Shown here: in pieces, positions 8,029 through 14,635 of the stretch
Layout: each line of letters opens with the position of its first letter
Numbering within the stretch: the stretch's first letter is position 1
Origin: Atopobiaceae bacterium
Lineage (GTDB): Bacteria; Actinomycetota; Coriobacteriia; Coriobacteriales; Atopobiaceae
Length of the DNA stretch: 64,000 bases
Direction: 5' to 3'
Assembly: GCA_017533825.1 (NCBI GenBank)
Contig: JAFWIE010000012.1
Span: 1-64,000, forward strand
Position numbers and translations under genes: made by a program
Notes under the pieces: generated by a model
The model's database searches: none
What the model was told of the DNA's origin: nothing
What the model saw: the letters and a program-made list of their open reading frames with translations, nothing else

Positions 8029-9156
8029 ATGGTACGCAAAAATGGTCACCAGCGCGTCATGCGCATTCTTGGAGACATCTTCGTGCCCATCATCCCGGTC
8101 ATCGCGGCGACAGGCCTCTTTCTCGGACTCAAGGGCGTCGTGTTCAACGACAGCGTCCTCGCTCTCTTTGGCGCAAGCACCTCCATCATCCCCGACTGCG
8201 CCAAGCTTCTGGTCAACGTGCTGACCGAGACCGCCTTCGCCTTCCTGCCCGCCATCATCTGCTGGTCGGCATACAAGGTGTTCGGCGGCATGCCGGTCAT
8301 CGGGCTCGTCATCGGCCTCATGCTCGTCTCGCCCTCGCTACCCAACGCCTACTCGGTGGCTGACCCCACCAGCGATGTGCAAGCTGTCATGGCCTTTGGC
8401 GCCATTCCCATCGTAGGCTGCCAAGGTAGCGTGCTCACCGCCATTATCACAGCACTCATCGGAGCGACACTCGAGAAGAAACTGCGTAAGGTCATGCCCA
8501 ACACACTCGACCTGATCATGACCCCCTTCATCGTCATGCTCGTCACCTTCCTCGCAGTCATTCTAGGCATCGGCCCCATCATGCACATTATCGAGCTGGG
8601 GCTGGTGAACATCGTCGAAGCCCTCGTTAACCTTCCGCTGGGCATCGGCGGCTTTCTGATCGGCGCCACCTACTCGTTGCTCGTCATTACGGGCCTGCAC
8701 CACACCTACACCATGATCGAGACGTCACTTCTGGCCAACACGGGCTTCAACCCAGTCATCACCTTCTGTGCCATGTATGGCTTTGCCAACGTGGGAACCT
8801 GCCTCGCATTCTTCGTGCGCGCCAAGAAGCCCGAGGTGCGCGAGACGGCCATCGGAGCCATGATGTCTCAGCTCTTCGGCATCAGCGAACCGGTGCTCTT
8901 CGGCCTGCAGCTGCGCTACAACCTGAGGCCGCTCACCGTAATGTGCCTCACCTCGGGCGCAGGTGCCGCCCTGCTCTCCATACTCGGCATTAAGTCCAAC
9001 TCCTACGGCCTGGCTGTGCTACCTTCCTACCTTATGTACATATACGAATGGCGTCAGCTGCTGTGGTATTTCGTCATTTCGGTCGCGTCGGTCGCCGCTT
9101 GCTTCGTGCTCACCTCGATGTTTGCAATCCCCGAGGAAGTGCTTAACGAGGAGTAA
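8029..9156 (+). CDS. PTS EIIC domain (sucrose/trehalose-type) lacking EIIB, probably decayed
   Basis: A 375-residue sugar-permease domain of the glucose-sucrose superfamily of phosphotransferase systems. VMRILGDIFVPIIPVIAATG is the typical beginning of EIIC after the EIIB linker; GLHHTY, GISEPVLFG and NVGTCLAFF are the conserved permease motifs. About ten membrane segments follow. Normally an ~85-residue EIIB domain with a phosphorylated Cys precedes this; the open frame runs back to 7771 but shows no EIIB motif, and no ribosome binding site stands before any candidate start (8029, 8059). No EIIA or sugar hydrolase is adjacent. It may be a truncated gene or an EIIC needing an EIIB from elsewhere. 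Confidence 0.8.
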   Translation: MVRKNGHQRVMRILGDIFVPIIPVIAATGLFLGLKGVVFNDSVLALFGASTSIIPDCAKLLVNVLTETAFAFLPAIICWSAYKVFGGMPVIGLVIGLMLVSPSLPNAYSVADPTSDVQAVMAFGAIPIVGCQGSVLTAIITALIGATLEKKLRKVMPNTLDLIMTPFIVMLVTFLAVILGIGPIMHIIELGLVNIVEALVNLPLGIGGFLIGATYSLLVITGLHHTYTMIETSLLANTGFNPVITFCAMYGFANVGTCLAFFVRAKKPEVRETAIGAMMSQLFGISEPVLFGLQLRYNLRPLTVMCLTSGAGAALLSILGIKSNSYGLAVLPSYLMYIYEWRQLLWYFVISVASVAACFVLTSMFAIPEEVLNEE

Positions 9157-9185
9157 GCAGCCAAACCAGCCCCTTCCTTTCCGTT

Positions 9186-9220
9186 GGACCTGTCTTGCGT
9201 GCATGTCGCAGGGCAGGTCC
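9186..9220 (+). terminator. Possible stem-loop after EIIC gene
   Basis: GGACCTG (9186-9192) pairs with CAGGTCC (9214-9220) across a long loop, 30 bases after the EIIC stop and followed by only two Ts. A weak terminator candidate. Confidence 0.3.
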
Positions 9221-9330
9221 TTCGTCCTGGAAGCTACAGAATGCTCATCGCAGGCATACCTCTGCCGCAGCACTTCCCTGGCTACGTTGCCGAGATGGGG
9301 CTATCAGCCGCCACCGGTGCCACCATGATG

Positions 9331-9453
9331 TCACCCTGCCTGAAGCCCGAAGTTCCAGATGTCGAGGTTCTCGCAGACGCGCTCGACATGCGTGGACTTG
9401 GGCACCACGACCACGCCGCAGTGGCGCATGACGTCCATTGCCGACCCCTCCGC
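9331..9453 (-). pseudogene. Aldo/keto reductase C-terminal remnant
   Basis: On the minus strand about 35 residues, MRHCGVVVVPKSTHVERVCE then NLDIWNFGL, match the conserved cofactor-binding end of aldo/keto reductases; the intact gene at 31694-32575 has RGVVVIPKSTHAERIAENFD at the same place. The upstream side is cut off by the GGGGAC repeat at about 9455 and the downstream side by a stop at 9331. Only the C-terminal stub survives. Confidence 0.65.
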
Positions 9454-9469
9454 CATGGGCCAAAACGGA

Positions 9470-9541
9470 CAAGACACCCCGTCCCCGTTGTCCCGGACGC
9501 CCCGTCCCCGTTGTCCTTGTTCCCCATTGTCCGGGGGTGAC
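9470..9541. repeat. GGGGAC-family repeat, tandem CCCCGTCCCCGTTGTCC units
   Basis: Two close copies of CCCCGTCCCCGTTGTCC and a third, diverged one (TTCCCCATTGTCCGGGG) lie in the 445-bp space between the EIIC and GGDEF genes. The element directly abuts the aldo/keto reductase remnant. Confidence 0.6.
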
Positions 9542-9602
9542 ACTCTGGAACCCCTTCTTGACCAACGCGTCAAATGATGGGACGATAGATAGACAAATAC
9601 AC

Positions 9603-10721
9603 ATGAGCATGGCCTGGCAGAACCGACAATGGGGCGCTGAAGAAGTGACTGGCATTCGCAAATTTCGAGACCTGTTCCTATATGCAGGTGTAGAGAAAGA
9701 GGAGTACGAGAAGCTGCTCCCTGGTATCCACGCAGAGAACCGGAGGCTGCTGAACGTGTTCTCCCTGCTCGCAGCCGTGATGTTTTTCCTGCTGTTCGTG
9801 GCGAGCACGTTTTCCGACAATTTTGCCTCGATTAACGGTGCGACATACCTGCTTTGCGGAATTGAAATGCTAGCCGTACTGCTCTGCTCTCGCTTTGTTC
9901 TGCCAAAGCATCCTGCACTCGTCATGCTGCTCGTCCTCGTATTCGAGGTCACACTGTATGCATTTGGCATCCACATCTCGATGCTTCACGCAGACAAGCC
10001 AGCCGTATCGGCGGTAGCCCTTCTGCTGGTGAGTCCACTGCTGTTCTACGACCGTCCCATCAGGCTCTCCGTCCTGGTTGCGGTCGTTGTCACGGTGTTC
10101 TGCGGAATGGTAATCTGTGCCAAGACACCGGATGTGGCGGTAGCTGATGTTTGGAACATGGTCACCTTTGGCATCGTGGCGGTTGCCACGACCCTGTTCA
10201 CTATGAGCGTAAAAATCCGATCGCTCGCACAATCCAAGCAGATCGAATACATGAGCCAGACCGACCTGCTGACCGAGGCCAAAAACCGCAACCATTATGA
10301 GAACCAGTTGCTGGGATACCCCAAGATGTGCACATCGAGCCTGGCTTGCGTTTACGCCGATGTGAACGGTCTGCATGAGATGAACAACAAGCATGGACAT
10401 GCCGCAGGAGACAAGATGCTGTGCGAAGTTTCGGAGGCAATGCGGCAGCGTTTTGGCAACGAGCATACCTATCGCATCGGTGGTGACGAGTTCGTTGCGT
10501 TTGTTGTGGACGGACAGTCGGAGAGGCTGTCCTCCGATATTGACCAGTTGAAGCAATCACTGGGCAAAAAAGGCTATCACGTGTCCTTTGGAATTGCCGT
10601 GCGCGAGAAGACGCAAGGTGAGATGAACATGCAAGAGCTTGTCAACGAGGCCGAGGCCAACATGTTTGCCTCCAAACGGGAATTCTACAGTCAGTCAAAG
10701 CACGACCGCAGAAGCAGATAA
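9603..10721 (+). CDS. Membrane diguanylate cyclase (GGDEF)
   Basis: A 372-residue integral membrane protein. Residues about 50-200 form six hydrophobic segments (for example VFSLLAAVMFFLLFVAS and LVVVAVVVTVFCGMVI-like stretches). The rest is a GGDEF domain beginning near TDLLTEAKNRNHYE, with an intact RIGGDEF motif at 291-297. It should make cyclic di-GMP from GTP, with the membrane part as sensor. No inhibitory RxxD site is evident. The start at 9603 (or 9609) has no strong ribosome binding site; the frame upstream is repeat DNA and not coding. No EAL or HD-GYP phosphodiesterase is encoded in the window, so its target is unknown. Confidence 0.9.
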   Translation: MSMAWQNRQWGAEEVTGIRKFRDLFLYAGVEKEEYEKLLPGIHAENRRLLNVFSLLAAVMFFLLFVASTFSDNFASINGATYLLCGIEMLAVLLCSRFVLPKHPALVMLLVLVFEVTLYAFGIHISMLHADKPAVSAVALLLVSPLLFYDRPIRLSVLVAVVVTVFCGMVICAKTPDVAVADVWNMVTFGIVAVATTLFTMSVKIRSLAQSKQIEYMSQTDLLTEAKNRNHYENQLLGYPKMCTSSLACVYADVNGLHEMNNKHGHAAGDKMLCEVSEAMRQRFGNEHTYRIGGDEFVAFVVDGQSERLSSDIDQLKQSLGKKGYHVSFGIAVREKTQGEMNMQELVNEAEANMFASKREFYSQSKHDRRSR

Positions 10722-10765
10722 TCACCCTCTCCTAGGTAAATCACCATCTAGAGCGGTAGCCACTG

Positions 10766-10921
10766 TCACATAGTATTAGCCGCCGTCGTAGCCGTGCTCG
10801 GTGGGCCGGAGGTCTCGTCGCCCAGTTTCCGCCAATAGGATTTCTCGGCTTTTTTGAGGCATACGACCACGGTACAAACAGCAGCCAAACCAAGTCGTGA
10901 ACCGACAGATACTACGTTTAC
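10766..10921 (-). other. Possible C-terminal gene remnant in a 470-bp gap
   Basis: The 10722-11189 gap contains, on the minus strand, about 50 sense codons ending at 10766 that read like a membrane-protein tail: GLAAVCTVVVCLKKAEKSYW, then RKLGDETSGPP. There is no start codon with a ribosome binding site. It may be the end of a lost gene; similarity is not established. Confidence 0.25.
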
Positions 10922-11005
10922 CTAATACTTCCTCAAAGTTATATTGACATGGGGAGAAAGTGTATATAGCTAATCATTAATATTCAGAGTATCTGGAGGA
11001 TGTCT

Positions 11006-11155
11006 ATGGCAGCATCCACGGACAGATTTCATGCGTCGGCAACAGCCTGGGTAAAGGCAGTCCAGAAGCATTCATCCAGGCGCATTCCCAATGATTGTCG
11101 CCCCATGGCCCTTCCCTTTACGGCACATCTAACACAACTCTGCATATTTCTGTGA
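11006..11155 (+). CDS. Small hypothetical ORF (49 aa)
   Basis: ATG at 11006 follows TCTGGAGGATGTCT, a strong ribosome binding site, and a TTGACA-like box lies at 10944-10949. The product (MAASTDRFHASATAWVKAVQ start) is short, basic and without recognised motif; its end TGA at 11155 lies 34 bp before the FAD-oxidoreductase fragment. It could be a real small protein or another remnant in this decayed stretch. Confidence 0.3.
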   Translation: MAASTDRFHASATAWVKAVQKHSSRRIPNDCRPMALPFTAHLTQLCIFL

Positions 11156-11189
11156 CTTCTTGTTTGGCGTTTTGTTGGGAGGTATTGAG

Positions 11190-11325
11190 ATGGAGAGGGA
11201 CGTCATCATAGTGGGAGCGGGACCTGCCGGATTGATGGCAGCAATGACTCTATCCGACTTGGGCTGTTCCGCGACGGTAATCGAGCTGAAGAAGAACATG
11301 GATTTTCACGACCGGAGCAGCGCAT
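11190..11325 (+). pseudogene. FAD-dependent oxidoreductase, N-terminal fragment
   Basis: MERDVIIVGAGPAGLMAAMT is a perfect Rossmann dinucleotide-binding start (GxGxxG), followed by CSATVIELKK with the acidic residue at the end of the second strand. After about 45 residues the frame loses all protein character and becomes an Arg/Gly-rich shadow of the next gene. The gene therefore retains only the FAD-binding first motif. GGGAGG stands before the ATG at 11190, so a short peptide may still be translated. The break marks a deletion joint with the following TIM-barrel gene. Confidence 0.7.
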
Positions 11326-11349
11326 GCCGACGAGGGAGCCATCGGAGGC

Positions 11350-12024
11350 ATGAAGGTTTCGCGCGGGGAGGGCGGTGCGGCTGTCGAGGGACGCCTCACA
11401 TCGCCGGTGGCACGCGTCCCCTCCTGCATCGAAGCCTGCGGAGGCGTGAGCATCAAGGGACGCGTCATCAAATCGCTCGCCTACACGACCGACGTTGCGG
11501 TCGTGCGCAACTGCAACGGCGACGCCATCTTTGCCGTGTACCCGTTCACGGGCGAGCCCGTGATTACCCAGGCGCTCATGACCGTGGCGCAGCAGCCGAT
11601 GTTCGTGGGCGTTGGGGGCGGTACAACCGCAGGCGGGCGCGTCGTGGAACTCGCCATGACGGCCGAGATGCAGGGCGTTGCGGGCGTCGTGCTCAACGGC
11701 CCCTCGACCCCCGAGACCATGGAGAGCGTCATGTCGGTGGTCGACATCCCGGTCATCGCCACGGTGCTCGACGACACCTACGAGGTCGACCTCAAGGTCC
11801 TTGCGGGCGCCGCGATCCTGAACGTCGCCGCGGGCAGGAGGACGGCGGAGGTCGTGGCGGCAATCCGCGAGCGCCATCCCGAGATGCCCATCATCGCGTC
11901 TGGTGGCAAGACCGAGGAGAGCATCCTCGCCACCATCGAGGCCGGGGCGGATGCCGTCGTGTGGACGCCGCCCACCGCGCAGGAGCTTCAGTGGGAGATG
12001 ATGGGGCGCTACCGAGAGATGTAG
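11350..12024 (+). CDS. TIM-barrel family protein (hydrolase-like, unknown substrate)
   Basis: A 224-residue beta/alpha-barrel protein with the look of the small family annotated as hydrolase or nitronate-monooxygenase-like in Coriobacteriia. Conserved stretches include VPSCIEACGGVSIKGR near the start, FVGVGGGTTAGGR, VLNGPSTPETMESV, ILNVAAGRRTAE and the phosphate-binding-type ends IIASGGKTEESI and AGADAVVWTPPT. No catalytic residue can be named. The frame is open back to 11287, so the true start is uncertain: 11350 has GGAGG too close to be ideal. The 5' end abuts the broken FAD-oxidoreductase fragment, so the N-terminus may itself be altered by the rearrangement. GC-rich codon use is like the housekeeping genes. 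Confidence 0.7.
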   Translation: MKVSRGEGGAAVEGRLTSPVARVPSCIEACGGVSIKGRVIKSLAYTTDVAVVRNCNGDAIFAVYPFTGEPVITQALMTVAQQPMFVGVGGGTTAGGRVVELAMTAEMQGVAGVVLNGPSTPETMESVMSVVDIPVIATVLDDTYEVDLKVLAGAAILNVAAGRRTAEVVAAIRERHPEMPIIASGGKTEESILATIEAGADAVVWTPPTAQELQWEMMGRYREM

Positions 12025-12129
12025 GCCGGCACGCGCACATGCTCACCGGCGTCGACCGGCGAGGGCGTGCGTGAGCGTGGATGATTTGTCAACGCCTTGG
12101 GGTCCAAAAGGGAGCAGCCCTTTTGGACC

Positions 12130-12930
12130 CTACTCGTCCAGCAGGCCCCTCTCAGCCATCCGTTTGGTCAGTGCTTCCAAGCGCTCCTTTGGATACCCCG
12201 CGAGGCGCTCGCACTCGAAGGTGAGGAAGCTCCAGTAGTCCTCCTCTTGGTAAGTGCTCCATCCAGAAAGCCGTGCGAACGCGAAACTGCTCGGCCAGCC
12301 CTTTGCTGCAAGCACGGCATCCTCCATCAGGTCGGCATCGGTCTCGGCCTCCACAAGACGCTTCAGGAGAAAGTACCTCCCCGCACTGGGATGCCACCCA
12401 AGGTACTCACGCACCTTCCCGTCCACACGATCCTTTCGCTCCTGCGGCAGCAGGTTGTACAGGACGCCAGCGATCCTCCGATCCACAGATGAGAAGTTGT
12501 CATCACGATTGCAGACTGCGTACTCCACAAGGTCGAGGTCGTACCCGCTCTCGAAGTCGAGTTCGCTCTTGTGCTTGCGCAGGTAGCGTGCCAGTCGCGG
12601 GTTGAACACGGTCTTGCCCCACGTCTCCGACCCGGCGCTCGGGTCCAGGCGATCGATCTGGCTCAGACGAGCTAGGGCGATTCTCTTTATGGGGAGGACG
12701 CCTTGCTCCGCCACCTGCCGCAACGCCGCGATGAGGGCTTCCTTGGTCTCGTGGTTGGGCTCAATCTGAGCGAGACGTTCCATGGCGGCCATGCGCCAGC
12801 TCCAGTCCGCGGCATCCCCCAGTGCCAGCCGTCGCAGCTGCTCAAGGTCGTCGCATTGCGCGATTGCGTCACGCACGTTCTGGCGCTCTTCCTCGGGCAC
12901 CTCGCGATGTACGCGTTCGCACAGGTCCAT
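12130..12930 (-). CDS. Hypothetical HEAT-like helical protein
   Basis: A 266-residue soluble protein without signal or membrane segment. AAAGGAG lies five bases before the ATG at 12930, which is preferred to the longer frame. The N-terminal half has alternating amphipathic helices (LEQLRRLALGD, WRMAAMERLAQIE, TKEALIAALRQVAEQG, IKRIALARLSQID) in a HEAT-like pattern; the C-terminal half contains RYFLLKRLVEAETDADLMED and AKGWPSSFAFARLSGW. No enzyme motif is visible. It lies 115 bp downstream of the zinc-knuckle protein, whose own C-terminus contains a similar helical repeat, so the two probably work together. Function unknown. Confidence 0.7.
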   Translation of the reverse strand: MDLCERVHREVPEEERQNVRDAIAQCDDLEQLRRLALGDAADWSWRMAAMERLAQIEPNHETKEALIAALRQVAEQGVLPIKRIALARLSQIDRLDPSAGSETWGKTVFNPRLARYLRKHKSELDFESGYDLDLVEYAVCNRDDNFSSVDRRIAGVLYNLLPQERKDRVDGKVREYLGWHPSAGRYFLLKRLVEAETDADLMEDAVLAAKGWPSSFAFARLSGWSTYQEEDYWSFLTFECERLAGYPKERLEALTKRMAERGLLDE

Positions 12931-13045
12931 AGCGTCTCCTTTACCGCCAGCGCACATAAGTCCCAAGGATGCCAAACACGAATGACATGAGAATCAAGCA
13001 GGACAAGATGAGCATACCACCGCCCATCACGTGTGCCAGACTGTT

Positions 13046-14116
13046 CTACCCCGAGCGTCCGATACCGCTGTCGGAAGCAATCATGGCGTTGTCGTACTCG
13101 ATGCTGGCCCTCTCCACCTGTCTCACGACCTCGGCGATTGCGGGATCGGAGGCAACGTCGGTCTCGGTTATCCATCCTGCGACCCTGGGCGCATCCCATC
13201 CCAAGTCGGCTTTGAGCACGAGCTCGCGCAGGGCGAGGTTCGCGTCGTGGGAGTCTGCCTCACCCGCCTTCGCGATTTCTGCCAGCATGCGAGCGCAGTG
13301 CATCCTGCAGATGGAGTAGATGTTCTTATTGTCCGACAGCGAAATGCGACGCAGCGCAGTCACACTCCTCACGTGATCGATGCATTGCATGCGGGACCCG
13401 TCAACCGGACTGTACTCCCACTGGTCATAGCGAACCTTTCCCGACAGGATAAGCCCGCAGTAGTGTTCGCTCTCGTCGAGTCCGCACTCCGAGCATGTAC
13501 CGTCACGGAAATCGTGCCACTCGACCTCTGCCCCACACTCCGCGCACTGATACCGACACCCCGGGAGATGCTCGAACGAATGAGGCATATACACGCGCTT
13601 GCCGCAGACGGCACACGAACCGACGTGCATCGGGCCTCCGACGCTGCCGATTACGGGCTCGAGCCTTTCGCTATTGAGCACGTGGCCCTCGTCGCGTACC
13701 TTCCCGCAACGGGCGCAGGTGCATCCCCGCCAGTCATGGCCCTCGTCACGTGTCTTGCCGCAACGGGCGCACTTGCAACCGTCCCACTCATGCTCGCCTT
13801 GATACTCGCCCAGAATAGGCTTGCGCGGCTCCCCGCACACGACGCACGCACAACCACGCCATTGATGGGGCGCGTTTAGATAATGTGCTGCCTTCGTTCC
13901 GCACCAGACGCAGGCAAGGGCGCAGGCAGGTCCCTGCCACTCATGGTTATAGACCGTCTCACCGCATGCCGAGCACACCGCCGCGCACGTCCCGGACTGC
14001 GCAACATAGTCGTGACCCTCGTCGCGATGTTCACCGCAGCGGGCGCACGTACAGCCGTGGCCGCCGCCGGGCAGCTTGTTCCATTTGTGGCCAAGAGCCT
14101 TGCACAAGAACCCCAT
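13046..14116 (-). CDS. Multi-zinc-knuckle protein with helical C-terminus
   Basis: A 356-residue protein starting MGFLCKALGHKWNKL at 14116 (a longer frame reaches 14233 but lacks a site). Roughly residues 18-230 hold nine Cys-pair knuckles, many of the form GCxCxxCGxxRDEGHDW (GCTCARCGEHRDEGH, GCKCARCGKTRDEGH, GCTCARCGKVRDEGH), with spaced Trp and His. These should bind several zinc ions. The C-terminal ~120 residues are helical and HEAT-like (VTALRRISL, RMHCARMLAEIAKA), like the neighbouring protein. The repeats differ by few residues, pointing to internal duplication. The role may be protein or nucleic-acid binding; nothing catalytic is visible. Confidence 0.75.
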   Translation of the reverse strand: MGFLCKALGHKWNKLPGGGHGCTCARCGEHRDEGHDYVAQSGTCAAVCSACGETVYNHEWQGPACALACVWCGTKAAHYLNAPHQWRGCACVVCGEPRKPILGEYQGEHEWDGCKCARCGKTRDEGHDWRGCTCARCGKVRDEGHVLNSERLEPVIGSVGGPMHVGSCAVCGKRVYMPHSFEHLPGCRYQCAECGAEVEWHDFRDGTCSECGLDESEHYCGLILSGKVRYDQWEYSPVDGSRMQCIDHVRSVTALRRISLSDNKNIYSICRMHCARMLAEIAKAGEADSHDANLALRELVLKADLGWDAPRVAGWITETDVASDPAIAEVVRQVERASIEYDNAMIASDSGIGRSG

Positions 14117-14346
14117 GCCTTCATCCCCTCTCACCGCAGGCGTACAACAAACGAGGTTGATCGCATTACCTTTGCTTGGCCGGCACATAGTGCAAAGCAT
14201 GGGCGCACGACAGGCCGCACCCATCGCAAGCACCTATTGACGATATCACACCGGAAAGCAGTATTCGTTGCCCGGCTGGCAGCAATCGGATAGTCGACAA
14301 GCGACGGCCAAGTTCTCAAACGCAGGGCAATCGAACATCCTTGCGG

Positions 14347-14571
14347 CTATTCCTCCCAGATTGCCCGCTCACCGCCATCCGACTCGATGATCTGCCCCAA
14401 CATGCGAGCCACACCGCACTCCCCAAATGTCCCCGCAAGGTCGCGGCTCTCGCTACACTCCGCCCGCACGAAGCTACGCGACGTGCAGCTGGAGGAGGCG
14501 CGCTTCTCCGTCAGGTACTCGTTCCAGTACGTGGAATCACATCTCATCCGCACGGGGTTCGGGTAGGGCAA
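14347..14571 (-). CDS. Small hypothetical ORF, doubtful
   Basis: A 74-residue frame with a TTG start after GAAAAGGG. It begins MPYPNPVRMRCDSTYWNEYL and ends GGERAIWEE; it has four Cys but no recognised motif. It is the only candidate in the 520-bp gap 14117-14635; the rest of that gap shows nothing clear. Lack of an ATG and of context makes it uncertain. Confidence 0.25.
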   Translation of the reverse strand: MPYPNPVRMRCDSTYWNEYLTEKRASSSCTSRSFVRAECSESRDLAGTFGECGVARMLGQIIESDGGERAIWEE

Positions 14572-14635
14572 ACCCTTTTCCCGGTCCCTGCCTCTGCTAA
14601 CATACCCTTACCGCTAGGCATCGGAAGGCAGGCAC

